A stretch of DNA of 64,000 bases from Astrothelium macrocarpum. Lineage: Eukaryota; Ascomycota; Dothideomycetes; Trypetheliales; Trypetheliaceae. Shown here piece by piece: positions 10,093-21,740 of this stretch. A program made the translations under genes and the position numbers. The stretch covers positions 1-64,000 of the forward strand of contig JAGEMR010000119.1 in NCBI GenBank assembly GCA_021030915.1, given 5' to 3'. The stretch's first letter is position 1. The number at the start of each line of letters is the position of its first letter. The notes under the pieces are model-generated. The model was given only the letters and a program-made list of their open reading frames with translations. It did not search any database and was not told the DNA's origin.

Positions 10093-11586
10093 TCAAGAAT
10101 CAGGCTCTTCTGGTTTGAATTTTCCTTCAGCTTCGGATTTTTCAAGTTTTTTGATTTGCTTTTCGGCATCCTCTTTCGTTTCCTGCTCTCTGATGGCCTT
10201 ACTCAGCTCTTCCAAAGTGATGGGGTTATTTCTTGATCCTTTTCGCCTTTTTAGATGTGTCGTATAATGCGCTTGGCGGTTATCTGCTCTGCCGAATGCT
10301 TTCCTATTTCCATGCGCATCCATGCAGTCTTCGAGAGCACACATATACGGTCGTTGTTGTACGTGTGTCCATCTATGGCGAGTCAAATGCTCCTGCCTGC
10401 AGAATGCTTTGTCGCAGACGTCCCCGGAAGGAAGCTCAAACCCGCAAACCGTCTTTTCCGGATTCGTTGCGATCTTGCCGTCTTTGCATGGGTTTTCCCT
10501 CACCCTATAAAGAAGTTCTGACTTTAAATTGATTTCAAAATCCGACGTTTGAATAGACACTTCTGCTTCATCTTTCACTTTAGACTTTCTATTGCCACAC
10601 TTCTGCGTCTTTCGACCTTTCTTCACACTCTTTGCTCCTGTACTAGTCTCATGCATACGACGACTAACCCGATGGTAATCTGGCTCTCGGCGAACTCGGA
10701 CCCAATCTGGATCTTCTATTATTCTTTCTGGCGAGTTGTTTACGGGCAAAGGTTCGTCCAAGCTGTAACCATTAATGTCTACTGCTGTTGATGCAAAATC
10801 CGAGCTTATGCTATCGCCGAAGGTTGCAGCATTGGATACAGAGTCAGGATCAGCTTCCACAAATGTTTGGGATGGGACGATTGTGGCTTGCGCAACTGCG
10901 AAATCTGCCGGCTGGAAATCTGGTGCTGTTCTGAAAGGCGTATTTGGTGGCATATCGATACTTGAAGCCAGTGAAGGATAGGGAGCGTTTATGGATTGCA
11001 GTCCGCACATGATGTCAACATCTTGAAAGCTTGGGGTAAAAGACCATGGTGTTGAGTGCGGAACTTCTTGAGGGAGTATCTCGGAGAACTCTTCGTTTAA
11101 AGGAACATGTTCGGGACACATCCCTACTGACAGCTGCCAACGGTCCATCCGAGAGACTCCCTCAGGAAATTCCGTATTCGTGGAATGATGAAGGTCCTGG
11201 TCACTACCAAAATTGCCTGACGCGTCCAGCGACCAGTCCGTCGAATAATGAATGTCCTGTTCGCAATTGCGATCATTGAGGTTTGCAAAATGTCTGTCAA
11301 TTCCGCCATCTCGTAAATCAAGACTCCCAATCATGACAAAGTCATCCTGGAAATCTCGCCTTCGACATGGAGTCGAGGGCTGTTGTGGAGAGAATGATAT
11401 TGATGAAGCCCCTGTGAATGATGTTGCAGTCCACGAAGTCACCGAGTCACGCCGACTGTATGGACTGAAGGATGCAGATGATGGTGGCGTCAAAAGACCG
11501 TCAGTCGCATTACTTGAGAACTTCTGCTGTGGGGTCCGCATCTCAAGCGCTGGATGTTGGATTGAAGGATGGCTATCTGAAAGCAT
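10093..11586 (-). CDS. C2H2 zinc-finger transcription factor, BrlA-like fingers
   Basis: Nuclear regulator of about 497 aa without introns in the coding part. The ATG at 11586 (MLSDSHPS) is the only plausible start; upstream there is a likely 5'-UTR intron ending in TCTTTAG just before it. The N-terminal half is Ser/Pro/Thr-rich and includes SPYSRRDSV and a stretch RRRDFQDDFVMIGSLDL. Near the C-terminus two C2H2 fingers follow each other: C-x9-C-x12-H-x3-H (with FCRQEHLTRH) and C-x4-C-x17-H-x3-H (with KAFGRADN). The RQEHL..RH / GRADN..H pattern is the type seen in the conidiation regulator BrlA and its relatives, but the first finger has a longer C-C spacing and the second an insertion, so orthology is not claimed. 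A role in development is inference. Confidence 0.82.
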   Translation of the reverse strand: MLSDSHPSIQHPALEMRTPQQKFSSNATDGLLTPPSSASFSPYSRRDSVTSWTATSFTGASSISFSPQQPSTPCRRRDFQDDFVMIGSLDLRDGGIDRHFANLNDRNCEQDIHYSTDWSLDASGNFGSDQDLHHSTNTEFPEGVSRMDRWQLSVGMCPEHVPLNEEFSEILPQEVPHSTPWSFTPSFQDVDIMCGLQSINAPYPSLASSIDMPPNTPFRTAPDFQPADFAVAQATIVPSQTFVEADPDSVSNAATFGDSISSDFASTAVDINGYSLDEPLPVNNSPERIIEDPDWVRVRREPDYHRVSRRMHETSTGAKSVKKGRKTQKCGNRKSKVKDEAEVSIQTSDFEINLKSELLYRVRENPCKDGKIATNPEKTVCGFELPSGDVCDKAFCRQEHLTRHRWTHVQQRPYMCALEDCMDAHGNRKAFGRADNRQAHYTTHLKRRKGSRNNPITLEELSKAIREQETKEDAEKQIKKLEKSEAEGKFKPEEPDS

Positions 11587-14500
11587 ACTCGTCGAGATAA
11601 TTGTGGCTAATCCTAAAGACAAGAATCAGCAAGATATTTGAGCCATACGGCCAGAGGACCCGGCAAAGATGACGGAATAGCATACCGAAAAATAACAACA
11701 ATGGCAGAGTCCAGACAACCAGTACTTCCACCAGCGGGTCCCTGGGAAGGAGATGCGATTTTTTGAATGGTAGGGGAAGTTGTTGATGGAAATGCCCTTT
11801 TTACTCCTTTCTAGCATCCAACAAAACTACCGTTGCAACTCAAAACTGGTACAAGATCGGCAGCGACAGTTTAAAATGGTACAATTCGCCGTAGAACATG
11901 AGCCCGAATTGACGAAGAAGACGACGCGGTCTGGGACGCGAACACTCAAGACAGGGCGGCACGGTGGTGATCTGACCTCTGGTTTGACTGGCTCACTCCT
12001 AAATCCATACAACTCGTAACCACATACTAGAAATTGACAATTTGGTGTCCACTAATGGAGCAGCCTTGGATACTACCAAGTAATTTCGGCCCAGGACTCT
12101 AGATCAGATGATACGCAAGGGATCAGTGGACCAGAACAAGACGCCAAAACAGCAGAACATTTTGTAAGACAGCAACAGAATGACTGCTAAGACATTTCAA
12201 TGACGAGGTGCAAGACTCTTATGAAGACCAAGAGCACAGACTCTTTGGCTGGATCGACCCGATAACGAGATCCGCTATGGCGTGCGAGGAATTAGAATAC
12301 GTTACTTCAACAGTGGACTGCCATTGTAACCTCAGCCTCTCGTGAGCGCCTCAGCGGAATGCAACTAAGAATTGCTGAAACAGAAAAACAACATGCCTAC
12401 AGCCGCCATTAGGGCTGTCCACCTTGCTCTGGTTCATGTTTCTTTCGTCCTGACCCAAGGCTGTCATGTACATGCTCAGCAGCTGCTCGATGACACTTGA
12501 CATCCAGTAAACTCAGAGTCTTGAAGTCCTATAATCATGAAAAGCGTAGGACCTGCGTATGTGCCAAATTAGGCAACAAATGCAAGCATCTTCGCTGTAC
12601 GTAATTACACAGCTACCAGTCTTCCATCGTTAGCTCCGCAAAGTACAAGCTAATGCAAGCTCAATGTCGTCTAATACTACCTTCCTGCAATGTTTATGTA
12701 TCAAGAATGAGACCTTTCTAGGTGATACGGTTAACCGTTTCTGCACGTCTTTCGGTTGATCTTCCCGCCGATGTCAAGCTCCGCATCGAGCTCGGATTTA
12801 TGACGCTTTCGCACAAGAGACGATTCAATGTGCGCATGAGTGCGCATAATAATGCGTAACAACCAGCAGTGTTAAGAGAAGCCTCGTTGACTCAGCGTTC
12901 ATTGAAGCACATGACCGGGTACACCAATTTCAAGCACAGCTGTCACTGCCAGGAACATTATCTGGAATAAGCTTTGAGTGCGATCCACAATCTAGCATCG
13001 CGCCGCGACTTGAATACCAAGCTCAAGCCTCATGACGATCCAAATCTGTCTTCGCGATCAATTACGGCCGATCTCGGAGTGTGGTTACACAGCGTAATGG
13101 TCTGCATCGCCCGAAGACCCCATTCCCGACAGCCCCTTCTAAAGAAGACCCGAGAGGAAAGGCAATCCTTCTTTCGAAGTATGTCTCAAGTATGTTGCGT
13201 CCTACTTGCGGCGCGCGCCACAGCTTGCATACAGCCTATTCGACAAAACATTCCGTCTGTTGGGTCAATAAGAAAACTCGTGAATGATAGATCTTGCGAG
13301 TGCTGGATCTAGTTGATGTCCCAACGTTCCCGAAGAATGCACCCCGATCAAGGAAACTAATTCCAGACTCCAACTGCCTCTGCTTTGATCAGTCCGAAGC
13401 AGTCCTGAGGTGTCATCTATTTTAATTTCGCAAGAGCCAGCAAGCGCACCTTACAGAGGCACCGTGTCGCTGAGAGTGGCCACACAATCGCGAGAGCAGC
13501 CCCTTTAGCATCACGCATCTCATTACCCGCCAAGGGAACAGCGATTGGCTAGAATGACGTCCCTCTCTGCGCCCCACAAAACTGCTAGTTCCCGTGGTAT
13601 GCATTGTACGACTATAGTCTACATTGAGCAACCATTGATTCAAACCCTACGGCTCCAGCCCCAGTTCCGGCCCAGGATATACCGCATACAGCTGCACCTT
13701 CTCCTGCCTTGACGTTTATGTTCTCCACATCGGAGTATTTCTGGCATCCGCTGCGCCTCGAGTTTCCCCAGCCTCGACAAAGCCTCTTACCATCTCCACC
13801 AGCCGTTGCTAAAAGTTACGGCTAGTCGGCAATGCACAACACATTCTAACGGTTTTTCATGTCTGTGGGGTATGTGGAGCCCAAATGCCGGGCCGCTGCA
13901 AGGCCTTAGGGTTATGAGAGGTGTCAGGGTTCGGAGAAAGAGAGGCGTTTTGGATTATCATCTCCCGATTTAGCGGTTGCGCGATCTGGTGCGAGGGTTG
14001 GTGACCTTGGTTGAGAGTTGCTGGGGGTCCATGCCTTTGCGTCGGCGTCGAAGCTCAAGGTGAGTTGTTGGTGAAATTAAGTTGGACTGTGAAAGCTATG
14101 ATGTATCGGAGTCCATCGGAGAACTCTGCTCTCGATTGGTAGTAAAATGTATTGTTTTCTTATGTAGTAAATCCCGGCCTGATCTGTGGATGTTCGAACT
14201 GGGGACGATACATTGAATATCACCATAAAATAGTAGCTCCCATTAATTACTGCATTGATTGGGTATGAGTAAAACGAGTCAGCTCTTTACGATATGCCTA
14301 CAGATGCGATAGATTTTCAAAATACAACTATTACAAGGGATATTCATTCTGGTTAAAGACCCAGAGTGCGTGTCAAGACGACAGCCAGTAGCACCCTAGC
14401 CCCATACCTTTAGAACCAGATGGATCTACCACGAAACGGCTTAGCAGAGACTGCACATACATTTCAACATCTTTTCTGCGACAGCAGACTCTGCAAATGC

Positions 14501-16269
14501 ATCCGAATCACTCAAAGCTTTCAGTCTTATGCTTCAGCCTTCGCGATGGCTGGGAGACAGAAGGCAGACGCGCAGCCTTCTGCAGGTTTTTAGCGAGCTG
14601 GGCGGGACGATTTCTCTTCACCGGTCAGTAGGTCAGACGGAAACTCTGGCGCCATCAGCAGGTGTAACACTTGTCCACACAAAACCAAGCATTATTCTCC
14701 ACATGAGATGTTTTTATTAAAATCACTTGTCGGAAGTACGGCCTGCAAAAGCACGTCGCACGTTGTCAAGTGCAGCATCTTCCTATGCTGCAGGAGGACT
14801 CTTTTGTTACAGCTCAAAGGAACGATGATATGTCATGAAAGAATGACCTATCGCGACCAAGTTGGAAGCGCTCAGAGTTTGACAACAAAGGACTCGATGG
14901 AGCACCGGGCGGCGTGGGTGATTATATGTGGCGTAATCGTGAGCAAAGTTTCGCCGCGCGCCGTCGTCGTCAGAGGCGTCGGTCGTTCCCAATCAATTCA
15001 AATCGTCGAGAAAAAAAAAAAAAGAACAGAAATCTCCCACGCCAGTGGTGGCAAGAGGAAGCCCTCAGTAATAAGTAACACAAGAACTTTGGAAGAAAAT
15101 CCTAACTTATTTTGCAATAAGTTTTGATTATTTGAGTGATGTGGGCCCCTCCTTACAAGGCCTGAGGCAATTGTGTCTCTCATAGTCGCTGGAGACATTT
15201 TTCCTGGTGCCCCCACTCGAAACTTTGTCACCATGAATTTAGACGGATATGACTTACTACCCGCGCTTTTTAGCGCAAAGGCAAGATTAAATGACTATAT
15301 TTATCGGAGTCGCCTTTCATACTTTCCCGTCATTCGCATCATCATCCATCATCGCGGTACAAACTTAACTTATAGCTCTGGCTTGTTCCACATAACATAC
15401 ACAGTAAAATTCCAATCAGAATAAATTAAATAAGATAGTTGGTACGTACCCTTACCCGATGGAGGTCGAAAATGGCCTAAAAGAGAACAAATTTACTCAA
15501 ATGGCAAAACCGGACCCAGATTGACCAGCACAAAATTTACTGACATAAAGGCAGCTCGGAATATCCGGCGTTTTGTATACTAGGCTTATATCATCGGAAG
15601 AGAAATGATTTCTCACTCTGCCCACTAACAATGGCCAAGCACTTTGTCTTCCCGTTTTCAGGTGAAAGCCCTATTCATTGATTCATTGACTTTTTGGAGT
15701 TTGTTCAGGATAGTCCTCGGAGCCTCCGGCGTTGCGCTTGATTGCCTTGATCGCGGTCGTGACGACCGATCGCTTCAACTTAATTTTGAAACAAAAGTTA
15801 AGCAATGATTCGATTCAGAATGGATCAAATTTCAATCGGAATTTTAATGCAATTACAAAAGTCTCAACCAGAATCCTAATTGACTCTGAATTGTATTTCA
15901 ATTGGGGTGTGCACAAGCTTGCTCAATGTGGCTCGGCCATGGCCCGTTGATTTGTATGAGTAGGAAAATGTAAACAGACGAGGAAGTGGCATCTCATCAC
16001 ATTAGTACTGTCGCTTATTTTTATTACTGATACGAAAGTCGTGGATACTGTGATAGTCATTGGAGTAATTCTAGCTGTGATTTGATCGCGATAATCGGCT
16101 CGATCTTTTGAGGATTATGAGTATGGCGTACCAGCAGGATTCCTGGCCAGTGAGGGCATTGGCGGCGTCATGAACACTGTCATTACAATGCTCGGGTTTC
16201 CTGGAGATGCCTACGGTTGGAAACTCGGTTGCCCAATCACCAGTCGTCAGACCTGGGGTCCCAAACACT
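11587..16269. other. 4.7 kb gene-poor region
   Basis: No gene is supported. Open frames on both strands are below about 140 codons and lack motifs or spliced continuity. Simple tracts include an A12 run near 15010. The left end probably contains the 5' UTR (with an intron near 11630-11690) of the C2H2 gene. The part from about 15,400 to 15,950 is AT-rich with loosely repeated GATTCAGAAT/GACTCTGAAT words, which may be an old degraded repeat. No terminal repeats or transposase-like frame were recognised. Confidence 0.45.
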
Positions 16270-18367
16270 TCAAAAAATGCATATCTCAGACATTTCATCC
16301 GGCGGAACAGTGTCAGCATGTATCCCATGGACGTAAGTAACACCTATTAGGCGGTATCTCCTTTTCACCTTGCGCAAGAGGAATGGTTTTTTTGTCCCAA
16401 CGAGTAGGCAAATCTGATCCCCCGCTCTTGCTGTAATAGGGCCCATGCCAAGGTAACCTTTCTTAGTTGTGATCAATCTTCGGTTTTCGGCCCAGTTTTC
16501 AACCTCGTCTCCATATAAACATGCAGCCAAAGTCTCTACCTCTTTTTCTGAGTTTTCTACATCTTGAAGTCCTTCCTCGGCTTCTTGAACTTTCAGTTCT
16601 TTCCGTCGGAAGCAGCGATAGAACCAGTTCGACTCATCTACATTTGCTTCTTCAGTCGAGAACTTTGGATGCACAGAGAAATCGGATGCAAACTTGTTGA
16701 ACTGATCACGGTGTTCCTGGGATCCCGCTACGAGGACTTGGCTGTACACGGATAGCAAGTCTTCTCCGGTTGGATACGCCTTCAAATTCAATGCTGCCTT
16801 CTCCCAAGTTTGCCAACGCAGCCATCTAATACGTTTTCCGATAGGTGCTATTGCATTAGTAATGATTGGAATATCGACTAGAGTAACACCGCTTGGACGA
16901 ATATACCTTTGAACCGAGGCAGTCCTCACCTCGTCAATTATCTTTCCCTGCACTAAAAGCCCGTCGTGATCGGGGGAGAATTTCAGTATTGTCTTAGCAG
17001 TAGCACGAGGATTATTATTTGTATCGTATCGCACTGTCGGATCGCACTTGTCGATGTTGTACCAGGCGAAGTTTGACCAATCCGGACACCAGGATGGTAA
17101 TTGGTTAATTCTTCTCAACGATGTGTCTCCGGCTAATTCAAGGAATTCCAACCCATACTTCTGAAGGTGATAAATGGTGACCTTCTTATACAGCGCAGCG
17201 ACGCTGGAAGTGTAATCAGGCACTATCCTTGAATCAGCCCGATCTGATGCAAGGCCAAGAAGGGCATATATTTTGTCGCGAGGATCAGTGGCCTCCCATG
17301 ACCACGCAAACCTGATAATATCTTGCAGCGTCATGGACATGGAGCTTAATCCAGGCTCTGCAAGACCTAAAAGGCCACGGTCCGCAATTTTTGTTTGGTA
17401 GAAAAGCTTGGAATTATCCAGTGTCCTAAGACTCCCAATGAGATGACTCCAAGGGGCTGAAATGCTGCCACAGATAACAGTAGCTTTCCGTGCAACAGCA
17501 ATTTCTTGTATGCACCACACACGACTGAATAACTTCCTTAGATATAGTGCCTCCAGTGCTTGCCAATCTGATGCTCCTCTTGGTGGAAGGCCAGCTACCA
17601 CAAGGTCTTTGTTGGCATTTTGTGCCTGAGATATTGGTAGCTGTGCTAGCTTGCATGCGAGCTCGAGTGCCTCTGCGCTATGATCTTGCTCTTCACCAAT
17701 CCATATCAGCACACGTTCTGCCGACTGAAAGATTTCGCGCATGGATTGAACTTGCGTGCTTCGTTCGTCGAGATCGTTCTGGTTTATGCTTATTGCATCA
17801 ATCCATAACATCCTGTACTCGTCTCCTTTTGGTTTCAGTCGGTGAAGAGCTTGCTCAAGGTTGCGAGTGACAGCAAGGGCACTGTTGTTGTTGCAACGAA
17901 CCACGCTACTTTTTCTCGAAGATCCCCAAGTGTATGACAGAGCCTCATATGGTGGATGGCTATCAAGGGATACGGTTTCGATCGTGCAACAGATGTCCTC
18001 GGCGTTTACATCAGAGCCATGCAATTTGACGAGACGAGTGTGCCGTGCTATCGGCAAGACATCATAGTGGAAAGGCCGACTTTCTATTTTGGGACTGTTA
18101 CACTCTAGCAAACGCTCCCAAAAAAGTGTAGTGCTAAGCTTACCTTGCTTTTCTAGTGAAGCCTGGAGGGGTCAGATTCTTCAAGGTTTGTTGCCATGCA
18201 CTTCCATTGTCGGGCCGTACTTGGTAAAACAAAATATCATCATGGTATCTTCTAAAAATGTCTGGAATGAATATATCTTGCACTTGAAGTACAAAGGTCC
18301 TTAATTTCCCCGTGAGTAGTGGCGAGGCTACCACGTAGCAAAATGCGGAATCGAAAAAGCCCTCCAT
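16270..18367 (-). CDS. HET-domain (heterokaryon incompatibility) protein
   Basis: Predicted 682-aa protein of the HET family (PF06985), which mediates programmed cell death after fusion of incompatible hyphae. I read two exons, 18144-18367 and 16270-18094, joined by a 49-bp intron; the large exon has no ATG before the HET domain, and only this join supplies one in frame. The HET domain covers roughly residues 125-275 with the classical blocks YEALSYTWG, LWIDAISINQ and a central MREIF..A..VLIWIGE. A further conserved-looking block is AWSWEATDPRDKIYALLGLA, and the C-terminus carries the YRLIG..YVHGI tail seen in this family. The N-terminal ~75 residues encoded by the first exon resemble nothing I recognise. 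It sits alone in a gene-poor stretch, as HET genes often do. Confidence 0.88.
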
Positions 18368-19903
18368 TACTTCTTGAGCTCCCTTGTGGGGCTCAATTGG
18401 CGAGTCCCATCTTTCTATACTAGTCTTTTGTACTATTGCGAGTACTTGCGTGCCAGCTGGAAAGCGTTGATTTGGACGGCGTAAATCTTACGGAACTCGG
18501 ACACTGCATGCTTCATCAATCCACGCCTGTCCTTACTGGCAAGCTCATCAATACTAGTATTAATGGATGGCTGCATGTTGTATGGGGGCGCTTACTGATC
18601 GAGTCAAAGAAACCAGGGTTACGGAACAGAAGTTGATCAGCTGCTCCGGAATGAGAGCATTGTCTCCCCCTGCCAAGATACTACCTGAGCAATGCCCTGA
18701 AAATGCTACTTGGCGGCGGACGATGCTAAGCCAACAAGTGTAGAGCGACGCCTTTATGATGCCATATTGTACTCGAGTAAATAAGATAGGCTAAGGTATG
18801 TTGACTTTAGAAGAGCTTAAGCAGCGTAAGTATGAATTGAGCCGATGTTGAGCCGGTGTCGTGATTATGCTTTTACATAATTCTAGCATAATCAGAATTG
18901 TGAGTTTGTGCACGGCCATGTCCGCCATCCTAAAATCTCCGGATTTGCACTCAATGACGCTTCTGTAGACTTTCATTCGCACTTGCCTACCCTCTCCCTG
19001 CCTGACTCGAGACACTGGCCTTGAAACTAATGTCTGGCAGCTTATTCAGGTATCACTGATATCCGACATGGAATATACGGTTCAACCCTCACCTCCCACC
19101 TCGGACGAAGGCCTACTCTCTCCTGCAACCATCTACAGTGAGGTCAACAGCAAAGTCAATATCAAAGTCAATCGCATAGCCAATCGCGCTGCAGCGACGC
19201 GCGTTACCGCTTGAATATCATCTGATCTACGCTAAGTGTCTGCTTCATCAATTCAACATTTGCTTTTCCGCTGTGGAATCTGAGGATTGGAATGTGCTTG
19301 CTATGAGTTTCGACGAATCTACTTGCTCCAAGGCGATTAGTATTACAGCCTTACTTAAAAGCACTGGTAAAATATGACTTTTGTACTAGAGTTACATTAG
19401 TAGTGGAGTATCACAATTGTCTGTCGTTCAGAGGGATTCCAAGCAGCCAAAGTTACTAGATCCCAGAGATCTCATTCATTAATGAGCTTTCTCGCTACTA
19501 CCCCACACACAAGGGAGTGCCTTATGTACACCATCTAGAACAGATCTCTTCATTCTACGGTTCTAGAAATCTCATTATCATTCTGCTCAAGTTTGAGCTT
19601 TAGTACGCATATAGTAGACTTTAGCGCTAGCAATTGTGATAGAATTATGGCTCGGTTTCTAGAGTCGCGTATTCGTTTGCTTAAGACTCCATTAGCTCGA
19701 AGGCCAGCAATGGGCGCAGATTCATATTTGTCTATTCGTGCCATATTTGTCAATGAGGTACGATGGGCTTATCCTTGCTCTGCTCAAACAGAGTTCATGG
19801 TGGTCAATTTTTGCCAAAACGGACCCACGCCTTCTGCTGATCTGCGTTTTTTGCAGTCTTGCGATAATATATATTGTACTCTGAAAATTTCAAGACCTTG
19901 CAT
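18368..19903. other. Intergenic region upstream of HET gene and tRNA
   Basis: No firm gene. A 48-codon ATG frame at 19068-19214 (plus) has a coding-like composition (PSPPTSDEGLLSPATIYSEV) and could be a gene relic. A TATA-like ATAATATATATTG lies at about 19864-19876, some 30-40 bp upstream of the tRNA. Otherwise only short frames are present. Confidence 0.4.
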
Positions 19904-19975
19904 GCCTTCATGGTTCAGCGGTAGAATACGTCACTAGTAATGACGGGGTCCTCGGTTCGACTCCGAGTGAAGGCA
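19904..19975 (+). tRNA. tRNA-Thr (anticodon AGT)
   Basis: A 72-nt intronless tRNA. The acceptor stem is GCCTTCA paired with TGAAGGC (7/7), with discriminator A. The D-arm is GTTC/GAAT with an AGCGGTA loop. The anticodon stem CGTCA/TGACG encloses the loop CTAGTAA, so the anticodon is AGT (threonine, A34 likely edited to inosine). The T-arm is CTCGG/CCGAG with loop TTCGACT. The A box (TGGTTCAGCGG) and B box (GGTTCGACTCC) are both good matches. A short T tract (TTTT) at 19981-19984 can terminate Pol III. CCA is not encoded, as expected for a nuclear gene. Confidence 0.97.
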
Positions 19976-20554
19976 GTAAAGTTTTGGTCGTCTGGTATAT
20001 TTTTCTTTTGGCATTTCTTGATATCCCCCTTTTTTTTTTCGGGTAAGAAGCATAATGAATGAACATCGCGCACAACAGAAACGTGCGGATGTTATCAGTC
20101 GTGAGGTGGCATATGATCTCATACCCTTGACCTGCGTTTTCGTGGTCGATCGGATCTGCAGTCAACTGGGAACTGGGTAGCTTTGATCAAAGTGATGCAT
20201 GCATGCTATGATACAGACTGGAGTGTCTGTGAAGGTATTCTCTCGGATTGCCCTACAACTGTCGTCAAATTCGGATGAATTCAACATCCATAATTCGAGC
20301 CGAATCACGATCGCTGGGCACTACATCTATTCATAGCTTCTAACATGGCTGGGGGCGGAGTCGGGGGTTGAATGAGGCCGATGCATACGTACGTCGTGTG
20401 CCACCATCGGCTGACACGATCCAGCTGCCTAGAGCTGTTTGTCCTTTTCTTCACCTCCCATCTTCTCTTCTTACTTCTCAGAACCATCGTCCTGACCTTA
20501 GAACATTCCTTTGTGTCTAACTTAATCTTTTTCCCACTCCATCCCATCATCACG
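19976..20554. other. Intergenic region, tRNA 3' flank and promoter of next gene
   Basis: After the tRNA terminator the stretch includes a T-rich tract near 20030-20039. The right 150 bp is pyrimidine-rich (CTTCTCTTCTTACTTCTC and similar), a common feature of fungal promoters just before the start codon at 20555. No gene is seen. Confidence 0.4.
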
Positions 20555-21740
20555 ATGGGTGTTCACGCCCAAATGATAGGCCACGTCGTCCGACGCTCTG
20601 TCGACGCCATGTCTGACCCTAAGGCTCAAGACGACATGCAACGCTTCTTCGAGCGTTACCAGCTTCCCAACTGGGCCGTCCTCGGCATCGCATTCTACAC
20701 TGTCCTCTTCGCCGTCCTCCTTGCATCCGTAAGCATCCCCACATCCACACCCAACCTCAAACACTAACTCCCTCATCCAGATCCGCTACACCATCGGCAA
20801 CGTTATCGCCACTCTTATGATGATCGAAACCCCTCCCGCCGCTACCACCACCACTCCCACCTATCCCACCGACGCCAAATCCCCCATCGAAAAAGCGCCT
20901 CTCCTCGAAGACCCGGAACTCGCCACCCAACCTCTCCCCACCAAACCCGTCACCCGCACCGCACGCACCACCCTCCGCCACCTCGTCCGCACCGCGGGTC
21001 CGCTCTCGCGCTGGCGCGCCCTCGTCCCCTTCCTCGCGTACGACTTCCTCACCAGCCTCGCCATCGCCTCCGTGCCCGCGCACGGCCACCACACCTGGCT
21101 GCTGCACACGCCCGTCGCCATCCTCGCCGCGGTACTCTTCGCGCCCGTGCACGTCGCCTGGCTGCACGCGGTCATTGCCGCGCCGGGCCCGGAGAAGAAG
21201 CGCTGGTGGAAGCGTGTTCCCATGTGGAGCCAGGCGAAGCGTGTCATGTTGCCGTCGGCGGTGTGGGCTGCGAGTGCGAGGGCTACCGTGTTGGTGCCCG
21301 GCGTGATGGCGTGTGCGTTGGGTGTCCATCGTGTGGGACATAAGGCGTTGGTCGAGGAGATGAGTGGTGCGGATAGGGCGATTTTCGCTGTCAAGCTCGT
21401 GTCGTGTGCGGTGGCTGGGCTGGGTGTTGCTGTGGCGGTGTTGATTCCTGCTACTGTGACGCTTGTCAGAATGGAGGCGAGCTTGTTGCCTGAGGAGGAT
21501 GAGGCTATTGTGCCGTTTGATCGCACTTTTGGTGGAAAGGTTGTTCCTGTCGAGGAAGGCGGAAGTGGATGTGTCGGGTTTGTGGATGCGTGGAGGACGG
21601 TTGATAGGAAAGTCCGATTGAGGCTCGTGAAGGTATATGCGCAGTTGTTCACCATGCAGATGGTCATTGTGATCCTGGGTATGATTGGTCTTGGAACCTT
21701 CGTCGCAGGATTCAGGCACATCCAAAACAACCCGAACTAA
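20555..21740 (+). CDS. Conserved fungal multi-pass membrane protein (often mislabelled ubiquitin carrier protein)
   Basis: Two exons, 20555-20728 and 20781-21740, separated by a 52-bp intron with a CTAAC branch site, encode 377 aa. The N-terminus (HAQMIGHVVRRSVDAMSDP, then a hydrophobic helix and SIRYTIGNVIATL across the splice) matches a family common in Pezizomycotina that many annotations call ubiquitin carrier or conjugating protein. I see no UBC fold or catalytic cysteine motif, so that label seems wrong. Several hydrophobic segments suggest a multi-pass membrane protein: near residues 40-75, around the TWLLHTPVAILAAVLFAPVHVAW stretch, two more in the middle, and one near the C-terminus. 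Function is unknown. Exon 2 is strongly GC-rich in its first 500 bp. Confidence 0.82.

Noticed and set aside
13900..13915. Single telomere-like TTAGGG word
   Set aside because: Only one copy, not an array.
20757..21725. 322- and 289-codon minus-strand frames
   Set aside because: Antisense to the spliced membrane-protein gene whose plus-strand product matches a known family; the antisense products are low-complexity.
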